From Lucinisca nassula (Eukaryota; Mollusca; Bivalvia; Lucinida; Lucinidae): 64,000 bases of DNA. The notes under the pieces are model-generated. The model ran no database searches, was not told where the DNA came from, and worked only from the letters and a program-made list of their open reading frames with translations. A program made the position numbers and the translations under genes. The stretch's first letter is position 1. Every line of letters begins with the position of its first letter. The DNA lies in contig OY757020.1 in NCBI GenBank assembly GCA_963580285.1, positions 97,219,497-97,283,496 on the forward strand, in the 5' to 3' direction. Below, piece after piece: positions 1 to 10,052 of this stretch.

Positions 1-218
1 CAACATTGAGATGAAATGACATCTCAAGCCCTGCTGCCCAATGAAACCAATAGGGTTTATAAGCATGGACGGTCTGACACTTGCACGGCTTTGCCCGGGC
101 AGGCTTAGATCCTCTAAGTGGTTTACCAGTACTCATGTGCGGGTCGGTTTCAGCTCTGCTTGGAAGCATCATGCAGCCCATCTATTTCTTCAACCCCCGA
201 GGGGAGGGGGCCAGGAGG
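1..218 (-). repeat. SINE-like repeat family Z, cut by window edge
   Basis: This reads, in reverse, the commonest short repeat of the window: a roughly 300-bp unit that starts near GGGGCTTGAAGAAAT and ends in a CAAACAAACAAA-type tail. Only the 5' part is present because the window begins inside it. Other copies lie at 11884, 24189, 29660, 30724, 35459, 36284, 46093, 51224, 59527, 60797 and 62502. The tail and the 11-bp target duplications of two copies indicate LINE-driven retroposition. I could not recognise a tRNA or 5S head with confidence. Confidence 0.8.
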
Positions 219-1758
219 GGGTTGGGCATGGCCTTGGCACATCCAGGGGGATTCCCAAGTTAGTGTCACTGAATGCAACTTATCATAAGGAATGAGAATA
301 TATAATATGGTTTAGAGGTGGGGATCTCAATGGTTTCTGAGATAAATGCCATTTTATGAAGTGGAGGGGCTGGGCATGTCCCCGGCACATCCCAGGGGAC
401 CCACAGGTTGGTGTCACATATTGCGTCTTACCATAAGGAACAAGAATATATATGATTTAGGGGTGGGGATCTGAATGGTTTCTGAGATAAATGGCCTTTT
501 ATGAAGTGGAGGGGTCGGGGCATGTCCTCGGCACATCGTGGGGGACCCCAGGTTGGTGTCACTTAATGCATCTTATCATAAAGAACAAGAATATATATGG
601 TTAGGGGTGGGGATCTGAATGGTTTCTGAGATAAATGGCCTTTTATGAAATGGAGGGGTCGGGGCACATCCTGGGGGACCCCCAGGTTGGTGTCAATTAA
701 TGCATCTTATCATAAGGAACAAGAATATATATGGTTTCAGGGCATTTCCTGCCTTTTCAGCAGGGCCGAAATTCGGCCCCATTCCCAATGCAAAATAGCC
801 TAAATTTTTTCCAAATTGCACCATATTTTTCCCCCGAAAAATGAAAAAATAAAAGCCACAAAAGGAACAGAGAAAATAATACTTAACATCAGAGGTTAAC
901 ACTGGCTAGTCCAGATGAAATTCACCATAGTGAAGCTACAGCTGTATTGCACTCAGCTTCACTATCAAATTAATAGACTATCATGAGCAAAATTCATCAT
1001 CCTGGCATTTCTCTTATGAAATTGTATTCCCAATTTTTGTATCTTGTCGGTAATTTTTCCCAATTTTGCCCAGGGGCCTTTTCCCAAAATACCTGGATAA
1101 AGTCCTGGGTTTAGGGGTGGGCATCTGTAAATTTTTCAGAGGTATAGGGCATTTTATGAAATGGAGGGGGTGGGGAATGGCCCGGGCACAACCTAGGGGA
1201 CCCCCAGGTTGACATAAAAGCATATGGCTAAGAGAAGTTTTCTATGTAAGTTTTGTCAAAATATCTGCAATGACTTGGCAGTAAATGCCATTTTTCAGTT
1301 TTCCACATTATAAGCCAATGGAAACTCTAAGTTGCCATAGCAACAAAACTAAAAGGTCAAATTTCATAGAAAAACACAAAACCTGTTAAGGCAAATCATG
1401 ACAACCAATAAAAACGAGCAGTAGTCCTAAAATCATATGGCAGATAGTAGATTGCCTATGGAACATTTCTATAAACTTTTGTCAAACTATCTGCAATGAC
1501 TTGGCAGTAAATGCCATTTTTCAATTTTCCCCACATAAGTCTATGGAAACTCTAAGTTGCCATAGCAACCAAACTGAAGAGCTGATTTTCATAAAAAAAC
1601 ATAAACTTTCAGTCCCCCAGCCTAAGGATGATACAGATAAAATTTGGACCCAATCGGCTCAGTGGCTTCAGAGGAGAGGTTTAAAAGTGTTGACGCCAGA
1701 CGACGACGACGGACAAGTGCCTAGCCTATAAGCTCCCACGGCGCCGAAGTGGTGAGCT
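219..1758 (-). mobile_element. Hairpin-ended element in minus orientation, internal tandem units
   Basis: Read on the minus strand, the element opens at 1758 after a T-run with AGCTCACCAC. The complement GTGGGAGCT follows about 15 nt later and forms a 5' hairpin, then comes a GTCCGTCGTCGTCGTC block. This is the same start design as the elements at 12958 and 36852. Inside are about 3.5 units of roughly 145 bp (219-730, another piece at 1090-1220) and two units of roughly 220 bp (1225-1600). A separate insertion rich in TTCCCAATTTT seems to occupy about 735-1085. No matching 3' end was found, so the left limit is uncertain. Confidence 0.55.
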
Positions 1759-1993
1759 AAAAAGAAGACATTTTCAAAACTATATTGTCCATCTTTACAT
1801 ATCAATTTGCATCATTACGCATCATTACTGTTTTAGGCAGACCCGGGCCAGCAGTATCTGACAGAAACAAGTCCGACTTTGCAGCAAAGTAGCATACAAA
1901 ATATTTAATGTCAAATCCAGAACACAGGTGCCCATTAATATCATGCAGGGTTCTCATATGCACTAGGATTTTAAAAGTTGGAGTCCAGGCCCC

Positions 1994-2207
1994 GAGGTTA
2001 TAAAACTTTTTTCATGCTCAACTGAGTTGAGCATGAAATTTCTCTTGCTCACAAATTTTAAAATGCCAACAATTGTTGGCATTTTAAAATTTGTGAGCAG
2101 TTCAAACAACATTCTCTGCTATCTGAGAAAGAAAAATCGCTCATCTTCTTAGTATTTTAAAGTTTCATGCTCTGCTGAGTTGAGCATGAAAAAAGTTTTA
2201 TAACCTG
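1994..2207. repeat. Foldback MITE family W, copy 1
   Basis: Near-perfect 29-bp terminal inverted repeats begin GAGGTTATAAAACTTTTTTC. Inside lies a second perfect palindrome around CCAACAATTGTTGG, flanked by TTTTAAAAT arms. A second full copy is at 29428-29658. There is no coding capacity. Confidence 0.85.
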
Positions 2208-2625
2208 CGGGCCAGGACTCCCACCTGGTAAAAAGTAGGAGTCACCAGCTGAACAGTAGGAGTCCCCAACCAAAAGGTAGGAGTCCCAGGGCTGAATCCT
2301 TGAGTCTACAGCCCCTAGTATGGTGTAAGACAGGTTTATTTTATATGATTTTAAGCCGTTTGATCAATCTGAGGCTAAACAAATAAGGAGAAGTGACTTC
2401 TCCCCTGCTATGACAAGATCAGCCTCAATGTGGCTGTGCCAAATACAGGTATCACCAGGGATTTTCCTACCAATCTGAAACCGGGACCAGGGGCCATTAA
2501 ATTTGGGAAAAATAGCACTTTGTTTGGCAAATTTGGGAATAAAAATAGCGCGCAGATTGACAAATTGGGAAATTTGATGGGCTACTGAGTGCCTTTCCTT
2601 TTAGAAGGGAATTTTTCATGTCTGT
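2208..2625. other. Gene-free stretch with a decayed repeat
   Basis: No exon or gene was recognised. Around 2466-2600 the recurring words AAATTTGGGAA and TTGGGAAATTT suggest a degraded repeat related to the TTCCCAATTTT-rich insertion at 735-1085. Confidence 0.4.
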
Positions 2626-3600
2626 GTGGGCTTTGAACTCCGCTGCAGTCTCGGCATTCACCTCAGAAGATGGAAGTCTATTGCACTGAGGAATAGTTCT
2701 AGGGAAGAAAGAACTTTTTCAGAGATAAATCGTGGCCACAAACAGACTGACTTGATCATCATGGATTTCGCCAAGGCCTTTGACAAGGTACCTCACAGAA
2801 GGCTACTGTACAAATTGGACTACTATGGGATAAGAGGATCCACACATAGTTGGATTAGCTCATGGCTCTCTGGGCACTCTCAACAAATTGTACTTGATGG
2901 CCGAGGGTCTGATCCAGTCCCTGTTCTATCTGGTGTCCCACAAGATTCAGTCCTTGGACCGGTACTCTTTTTGTATTCCTCAATGATCTCCCATATAATA
3001 TCAGGTCATCTGTCCGTTTGTTTGCTGATGATTGTGTCCTGTATAGGGACATATATTCTCCTTCTGACTGTCGCATTTGACAAGATGACCTGGATCGACT
3101 TGCACAATGGGAAGCAGATTGGCAGATGAAGTTCAATGTAGCCAAATGCCATTCAATGAGGGTGTCACGACACCTTTAGGACAAGCAAATTAAGTATGAA
3201 TGCACACTTCACCAGCAAACTTTGGAGCAGATTCATTCCGCCAAATATCTTGGTATCACCATCACTGACCATCTCGATTGGGGTCAACATATCTCTGAAA
3301 TAACATCTAAAGCAACTAGGACCTTAGGATTCCTTAGACATAATCTGGCTTTTGCACCTCGGCAGACAAAGGATGTTGCATATAAAACAATGGTTCGCCC
3401 TCAACTTACATGTAAATATGCATCACCCATTTGGCATCTATATGTTAAAACTCAGATTCAGCAGGTGGAGAGGGTGCAGAGCGGGACAGCTGCTTGATGG
3501 ACCTGAAGACGATGGTGAAATAGAAGTAGCCAGTATGAGATTGAGACTCAGAGGTAGGCGTTTTAGGATACCTCTATGTTCGGATTGTAAATAGTTTTAA
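2626..3600 (+). pseudogene. Decayed non-LTR retrotransposon reverse transcriptase
   Basis: Translation gives the finger and palm of a LINE reverse transcriptase: DFAKAFDKVPHRRLLYKL near 2763-2815, then GVPQDSVLGPVLF near 2932-2970 (the family's usual G after Q is D here). The FADD catalytic box is in another frame near 3020. The thumb-like stretch SAKYLGITITDHLDWG follows near 3240-3280 in a third frame. At least two frameshifts and the lack of an endonuclease upstream show a dead, 5'-truncated copy. It looks like the jockey/CR1 group, but that placement is by eye. It belongs to a different lineage from the minus-strand fragment at 15966-17160. Confidence 0.88.
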
Positions 3601-5059
3601 GGGCTCATCCAGAGATGTTTTTTTGTGCAAAATTCTAAATTTAGCCACCCACTTAACTGAGGTAATGGCCAAATATGACCGACTCAGTATGTGAAGATAG
3701 ATAGATAACATCCCCATCAACACGATTAACGTAATAATGAAAACAGTTATATCACTTCACTATTTGTGCAGAAAGAACAACTGATTACTTAGTGATAAGT
3801 AAATAAAACATCATGTTAGCAAGTCTATGCAATAACGCCCCCTCTATACCAAACTTTATACAGTGAAAAATGGGTTTTCGAATCTTTCTTTCTTTCTTCC
3901 AATACTTACAGAAGGGTATCAAACTTATATATATATTTCTCGTATTTCTGATTCTATAACATAGACAATTAGATGGTTCTATTAAATGCAAAATCTGTGT
4001 TTTGAGCAGAAGGAAAAATATGTCACATTTTTAAATATAAACAGTCATTTCCACAGCCATAAATCCCATTTTATTGCAAAGACCTTATGTGAGCTCGAAT
4101 ATCTTTCTCAAAAAGGTGGTAGCGCAGTTGCTCAAATATGTTCTATAAAAGGGTTATCCTTTGGAAGCAAGGAATACACCACAGAACTGAAAAGTATGGA
4201 GTGTACATGTTTTCTGGGCCAGACTAGCTAGTTTCGGTGACCCTCAAACCTGAAGTAGAAGCCATTAGTAGGTCGTCTAGCTGCACCAAAAGAGCTAGGG
4301 CAAGTTTTCTGGTGTGCCCAATACCCCCATCAATCCCTTTACATACCAAAACAAACATAACCTCAATCAATAGGGCTTGAAAAAAGGCGAAATGACCCAA
4401 GGGCGAAACGATTCACGGGCGAAACGACCCGAGATCCTGATAATCGCTCCGACAAGTCTGTTGAGGACAAGGCGAAACATTTAATTGAGTAAAATTTAAT
4501 CCCATTAATTTCCACGGATATATATTATCTTTCAGGTTTTGGGCCTAAAACTTACAGGTAAAAGTGTTGATTCTGCATTCAACAACTTACGATAACCTGT
4601 TGGAAGAACCCTTGACATTGGCGGATTCGGCCGGGCCATAACCATTGCAATAAATAAATTTAAATTGCAGACACTTTATTCGCCGAAAAAATCCGTCTTC
4701 CTGTCTGCTCGTTAAACATATCTACTAAATTACTGACCTGCTTCTCGCTGTTAGGCCATCGCCGCCATTTTGGTACGAGAATACCCGGATGTTAAATCTG
4801 TGACGTCATCAACAAGTTCTTGTAGCGCGAAAGTGTAAAATTGTACTCACACTAGGTGTGTGAAATCACCACGTCGAAATCTGTGCGTTTTTTGTGCTTG
4901 TGGGGTACCTCAGGGTAAAACAGAATTATGGGCCTTTGAAGTTCAAAAACTTGTTTAATGACGTTTTTCTCTGTGGGGTACAAAAAAATACCCCACAATT
5001 CTTCCGTACCCCACATGTCATTTTGGTACCCACAAGTACCCCATATACCTCTTAATGTG

Positions 5060-5062
<3 letters not shown>
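3601..5062. other. Intronic or upstream sequence without a recognised gene
   Basis: No WDR48 exon was found here, although the exon before 5212 should lie upstream. Two small repeats stand out. Around 4140-4240 lies a dispersed unit containing GGAAGCAAGGAATACACCAC, which recurs at 55430-55840. Around 4386-4430 three copies of GGGCGAAACGA occur close together. Confidence 0.5.

Positions 5063-5145
<83 letters not shown>
5063..5145. repeat. (AC)n microsatellite, about 83 bp
   Basis: An almost pure AC run that ends 66 bp before the exon at 5212. A complementary (GT)n run lies on the other side of that exon at 5409-5439. Confidence 0.98.
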
Positions 5146-5149
<4 letters not shown>

Positions 5150-5211
5150 ACAACAACAATTGGCAGTTGGAGCTCTTGATTCTGGTTTTAAAAAGTATTT
5201 TGTTTTTTCAG

Positions 5212-5287
5212 GATCCATACATATTGTCTATGGAACACCACACAGACTGGGTGAATGATGTTGTTCTATGTTGTGGTGGCAGAACAT
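5212..5287 (+). CDS. WDR48: WDR48 (UAF1) exon A of those seen here
   Basis: WDR48/UAF1 is a WD40 beta-propeller protein that binds and activates the deubiquitinases USP1, USP12 and USP46, acting in Fanconi/PCNA deubiquitination and endosomal traffic. This exon encodes [20 protein letters not shown] and five more residues, nearly identical to vertebrate WDR48 where its second blade begins. A polypyrimidine tract and AG precede it and GTAAGT follows. It begins in phase 0 and ends after the first base of a Leu codon, completed by the exon at 7462. The preceding exon, which should encode the N-terminus and the first WD unit, was not found in 1-5211. The assignment rests on recognising the family from all eleven exons together. 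Confidence 0.97.
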
Positions 5288-5404
5288 GTAAGTACCACAA
5301 GCTTGATGTACTACAATACATAGGAACAGATAACATGGGTATTTTGTGATAATTGAAGGATAGCTTTTGTCAGTATAAAAACCTGTGTTGTAGTTATTTG
5401 GTGA

Positions 5405-5408
<4 letters not shown>

Positions 5409-5439
<31 letters not shown>
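5409..5439. repeat. (GT)n microsatellite at the end of a SINE
   Basis: A pure GT run next to the tail-side end (TGAATTCGGGTTTAA) of the SINE at 5440-5757. The second SINE copy at 43742 carries a shorter GT run at the same place, so the run belongs to the SINE tail. Confidence 0.95.
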
Positions 5440-5442
<3 letters not shown>

Positions 5443-5757
5443 TCGGGTTTAACGTCGCTTTCAACAATTTTTCAGTCATATCACGACGGTGTCTGGTTGC
5501 GACAGGGAGCTCAATGCTCACGTTTATAGTGCTGCCTCACTGAAGTATCATGTCCCAGACACATTACCTGATACCACACCCAGTCACATTATCCTGACAC
5601 TGGATCGACCAGTCCTAGCTCTTCCCCGTAAACCTGAGTGCCAAGCGAGGAGCAGCTAGTACCATTTTTAACGACTTTGGTATGTCGCGGCCCGGGATCG
5701 AACCCCAGACCTCCCGTTCCCCGGAGCGGACACTCTACCAACTGAGCTATCGGGGCC
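5440..5757 (-). repeat. tRNA-derived SINE, copy 1
   Basis: On the minus strand the head is tRNA-like: CCCGATAGCTCAGTTGGTAG (A box), then GGGGTTCGATCCC (B box) about 40 nt later. A roughly 250-bp body and a GT-rich tail follow. A second copy at 43742-44083 matches nearly end to end. The head resembles a tRNA but pairs imperfectly and continues straight into the body, so it is not called a functional tRNA. Confidence 0.88.
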
Positions 5758-5891
5758 GGTTTGGTGAGCAAGTACATCAAATAACAGTTCTCTAGACACC
5801 TCCTTTTTTCTTCATGGCAGTAATTTTTTCTATTGTCTCATCTGTTAGAATTTTTATGGTGCTAATTTTTCTAAACACAGTCCAACCTGTA

Positions 5892-6401
5892 TTAACCCTT
5901 ATCCTGCTGAATATTTTAATTAGCCACACCCATTTCTGACTATCACCCAATCAGATTACATAATATAATGTTTTCATTCAAATTCACAAACTGAGTGACA
6001 AACAGTGTAGATCCTGATCAGATGGCTTCTTCAGAAGCCATCTGATCTGGATCTACACTGTTTGCAAAGATAGGGGTTGTCGTGAACAGCAAGATAAGGG
6101 TTCTTCAGAAGCCATCTGATCAGGATCTACACTGTTTGCAAAGATAGGGGTTGTAGTGAACAGCAGGAGAAGGCTTCTTCAGAAGCCATCTGATCTGGAT
6201 CTACACTGTTTGCAAAGATAGGGGTTGTCGTGAACAGCAGGATAAGGCTTCTTCAGAAGCCATCTGATCTGGATCTACACTGTTTGCAAAGATAGGGGTT
6301 GTCATGAACAGCAAGATAAGGCTTCTTCAGAAGCCATCTGATCTGGATCTACACTGTTTGCAAAGATAGGGGTTGTCGTGAACTGCAGGATAAGGGGTTA
6401 A
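5892..6401. repeat. TTAA-flanked MITE family P, copy 1, with expanded hairpin unit
   Basis: TTAA borders both ends and the termini are inverted: TTAACCCTTATCCTGCTG on the left and CAGGATAAGGGGTTAA on the right. This matches the TTAA target of piggyBac-type elements. Other copies carry one central hairpin (GATCAGATGGCTTC and its complement). Here a roughly 74-bp block with that hairpin and the GTTGTCGTGAACAGCA segment is repeated about five times in tandem (6020-6400). Confidence 0.88.
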
Positions 6402-6499
6402 GCAGGCACCTATGGGATAATCAAAATGTGCTTGTATAAGACATATGCTTTCTTAAAACAGGTGAATTTTACTGCATTTACCTTTGTTAAGTTTGCTTT

Positions 6500-7018
6500 A
6501 GGGGAATGGATAGACCTTTAGGGGAGGCAACTACTTCAAAAGTATTTATACCCCCACAAATGAAATTTGGGGGGTATATAGGAGTGAGCTTGTCGGTCGG
6601 TCGGTCGGTCTGTTGACTTGGTTTCCAGACGATAACTCAAAAAGCGCTTCACCGATTTTTATAATTTTTGGTACACTGATGTAACATCATAAAATACAGG
6701 TCAAGTTCGATTTCCACTACAATTCGTCAATTTTCGACATAGTTATCGCCCCTTTCAAGTGAAAAAATTGCAAAATGCCGCTGTTGTACTATCAAGGCAG
6801 TTTTTGTGGGGGTATTCATCACCTTTAGTGATAGCTCTAGTTTTGTCTCCAATATCAATAGGGGTCAACTCTTAAAGGAAAGAATTTGCTCCTCAGGAGC
6901 AAATTCTTTCCTTTAAGAGTAGACCCCTTTTTTTCGGTGGGATAGCGTTTATAGAAAAGTGAAAGTTGTCTCCCTTTGAAAAATGGTGGTAAAACCTGCC
7001 AGGTGTATCCATTCTCCT
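6500..7018. repeat. MITE family R, copy 1, split by the element at 6548
   Basis: Inverted ends AGGGGAATGG...ACCT and AGGTGTATCCATTCTCCT bracket a central foldback at about 6857-6929 (CTCTTAAAGGAAAGAATTTG and its complement). Uninterrupted copies are at 42361-42594 and, reversed, at 45152-45386. Comparing them shows that 6548-6842 is a later insertion. Confidence 0.85.
6548..6842 (+). mobile_element. Hairpin-ended element F, 295 bp
   Basis: It starts ATACCCCCACAAA (6548-6560). The same word is complemented at once by TTTGGGGGGTAT (5' hairpin) and again, 13 of 13, at 6803-6815. After the distal complement come a hairpin ATCAC-CTTTA-GTGAT (6818-6832) and the terminus CTCTAGTT. A GTCGGTCGGTCGGTCGGTC block follows the 5' hairpin. 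It sits inside MITE R: the empty site in other R copies reads AAGTATTTTTGTC, so the insertion lies in the T-run with no duplication. There is no coding potential. Confidence 0.85.
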
Positions 7019-7133
7019 TAAGACCATTGGTTGCTTAACAGAGGTGGCTGCAATGACAAGTGTCACTGTACTTGTATACATCATTCCGATGCACTTGCTT
7101 ATGTTACTCGACATCTGATTGTGTAAGGTAAAA

Positions 7134-7808
<675 letters not shown>

Positions 7809-7944
7809 ATATTGGTTATGTTATTATTGTGATGTTTGTTCACCCATATCTGTAGGCTGAGTAGTGATGATCAGTTATCCTTTTCTATTGTCTTGGCTAA
7901 TTCAGCAGATGGCAAATTGTTTATATCTTATTTTCTCAGAGAGC

Positions 7945-8086
7945 AGGATTTGACATTTCATGCAAATTGTCTCCATAGGAGCAATTTGCATGAGATGTCA
8001 AGTCCTGTTTTCTGGGTACAAAGAAACAAGACTTGACATCTCAATCAAATTGTCTCCATTAGCATGAGCTGTCAAGTCCTGATTCT
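7945..8086. repeat. Foldback repeat
   Basis: Inverted copies of GGATTTGACATTTCATGCAA and TGCATGAGATGTCAAGTCC surround CAAATTGTCTCCAT, followed by a further inverted repetition. A strong stem-loop would form in RNA. No wider family was seen in the window. Confidence 0.6.
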
Positions 8087-8214
8087 GGAAAAAAAAATGG
8101 AAAAATATTTCAAAATGGCATCTGATGAAAAAAAAATACCCAGCATGTAGAGCGTTTTACATAATGTATGTCTCTAAAGTACTAACATGTTTCTAACTAG
8201 AACTTAGTCTGTTT

Positions 8215-8385
8215 CTTGCTGAATAAATTATATGTGCCACACCCACTACTGATTATCAACCAATCAGATGCAAATTATTGCAACAAATTTATAAACTGAA
8301 TGACAAACAATGAAGATCCTGATCAGATGGCTTCTTCAGAAGCTATCTGATCTGGATCTACATTGTTTGAAAGATAAGACAAATC
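8215..8385. repeat. MITE family P, degraded copy 2
   Basis: Retains GCCACACCCACTACTGATTA, CCAATCAGATGCAA and the GATCAGATGGCTTCTTCAGA hairpin of family P, but has lost clear TTAA ends. A hairpin-arm fragment recurs at 8463-8495. Confidence 0.75.
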
Positions 8386-8639
8386 CGTAGTCATTGCTAT
8401 TATTGTATTAACCAATATTAATTACTTGGTTTAATGTATTTGTGCAATTCACAAGTCTCACAACAAACAGTGTAGATCCAGATCAGATGGCTTCCAGCTA
8501 GGCACTTCTAATGAGTACCAATAACATATATTTTCGTGCAGAAATAAGAAAAATAATATTTTGATACACCCTTTTATCAGGGGCTAATGGCTATTTTTGA
8601 GACATGGCTGAACTTTTTTAGCAAACAGGGAAGTTGGTC

Positions 8640-8852
8640 TTAACCCTTTTCCTGCTGAGCCTGGATATGCCTTATTTTCCAAACAATGAAGATCCACATC
8701 AGATGGCTTCTGACGAAGCCATCTGATCAGGATCTACACTGGATGGCATTGATGTTATGAATTTATAGCAATAAATTAGATCAAGTAATTTGATTGGTTG
8801 ATAATCGGTAGTGGGTGTGGCATATATAAATATTTAGCAGGTCAAGGGTTAA
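8640..8852 (-). repeat. TTAA-flanked MITE family P, copy 3
   Basis: TTAA at both edges with CCCTTTTCCTGCTGA and TTTAGCAGGTCAAGGG ends. Family P order is reversed: the hairpin comes first and GTGGGTGTGGCATA near the right end. Confidence 0.85.
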
Positions 8853-8917
8853 AGACCACTTTTGAACAGTATCAAAGATGGTGTTAATATAGAAATTTTA
8901 CTGTATTTCTATTCCAG

Positions 8918-9047
8918 GATTATGTTAAAGCCTTGGCTTATGCAAGAGATAAAGAACAGGTTGCCTCAGCGGGACTGGATAGGTCAATATTCTTGTGGGA
9001 CGTGAACACACTGACAGCACTTACAGCTTCAAATAACACAGTCACAA
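8918..9047 (+). CDS. WDR48: WDR48 exon C
   Basis: It encodes [20 protein letters not shown], then [20 protein letters not shown] and TVT: a full WD40 blade with the FLWD end. The acceptor is TATTCCAG and the donor GTAAGT. It starts in phase 0 and ends after one base of a Thr codon, completed 19.7 kb away at 28706. A MITE with TACAGTAAAATTC ends begins 13 bp after the exon. Confidence 0.97.
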
Positions 9048-9060
9048 GTAAGTACCGTTG

Positions 9061-9270
9061 TACAGTAAAATTCCTATATTAAGACCACCTTTGGGACTGT
9101 TCAAAAGTGGTCTTTAAGACCACTTTTGAACAGTCCCAAAGGTGGTCTCTGACCAGGGGACATTCTGCGCAGGAAATTCGAAGAAAGAATAACGGCACCC
9201 ATCTACATAAGCTTTTTAAAGCAGAATTAGTCTTAATTTTAGGTGGTCTAAGTGGCAGAATTTTACTGTA
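9061..9270. repeat. Foldback MITE family S, copy 1
   Basis: Ends are TACAGTAAAATTCCTATATT and, inverted, TGGCAGAATTTTACTGTA. Just inside are AAGACCACCT and its complement. A 30-bp stem around AAGACCACTTTTGAACAGTC lies at 9085-9150. A second copy starts at 36607 and is split by 4 kb of nested insertions. Confidence 0.8.
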
Positions 9271-9356
9271 CATGTTTGTTACTGATCAGAATGGGGTGGG
9301 TGGGTGAGGCAAAGGAGTCGTATACATGTTTCTTGGACAAGGAAATCTGTGATTTT

Positions 9357-9745
9357 ACCCTGGGATAGAAATTTATGTTCTGACCCAGATGTTCAGACCC
9401 AAAATCAAATATAATCGCCTGTTTGATAAATGCACTGGTTGATTACGACCTCATATGCGCCGTCTTTAAGGTTTACGTCATAGCATGTAACGTGATGTCA
9501 CTAAACATTCCTGCAGTGTCAACACAATATGGTGGATGTCGGTAACTGAAGTGACTGCAGTATTAAAATCCGCACTAAGAAATGGAAGATATGCAAGAAA
9601 AAGAATCATATATGGGTGTGAGGAGTGGATGGAAAAATCCGTCCATCGGGATTACTCTCCGGCATCACTCTGCAAGCCTCGTGATGCCGGACAGTGTCCC
9701 TTGGACAGATTTTTCCATCCACCCCGCACACCCATATAAGATTCT
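9357..9745. repeat. Repeat family AA with inverted 3' half, copy 1
   Basis: The segment 9590-9740 is an inverted repeat: ATATGGGTGTGAGGAGTGGA near its left and CACCCCGCACACCCATAT near its right. The part before it (9357-9590) is similar to 32804-33040, so the repeat spans both halves. Class unknown. Confidence 0.7.
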
Positions 9746-10052
9746 TATTATCTTGTCACTGGGTCATCCAACTGGTATTGACCTACAGTTGGACAAGGCC
9801 TGTTGTCCTTGCAGCTGTTAAGGTTAGAGGAGGAATGTTATTTCTTCAGTTTCTACACTTTCCATTCATTTTCCTCATTCTCCTATCCTTCACTTTCATC
9901 TCTTCTACCTTTTTTTCTCCCTTTCTCTGGGAGACTACAAAAATGACCCAAAAGGGTTAAAGTGCCATAAATCCCTAAATACAAGCAATCTATACTCAGG
10001 GTTTTCATGGATGCAACAATGCATAAAAAACAGTGTGGTGCATAAAAATTAT

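Noticed and set aside
2004..2207. microRNA gene in the foldback
   Set aside because: Two full copies with 29-bp terminal repeats show a MITE.
1..5211. First exons of WDR48 (N-terminus and first WD unit)
   Set aside because: No stretch in any forward frame resembles the expected YVIRDE or FTAGRDS segments next to AG/GT borders.
4852..5218. Reading frames made of Cys-Val or Thr-His runs
   Set aside because: Translation of the (AC)n microsatellite.
5685..5757. A minus-strand tRNA gene
   Set aside because: It is the head of a SINE with a second copy at 44010-44083; the acceptor stem is not closed.
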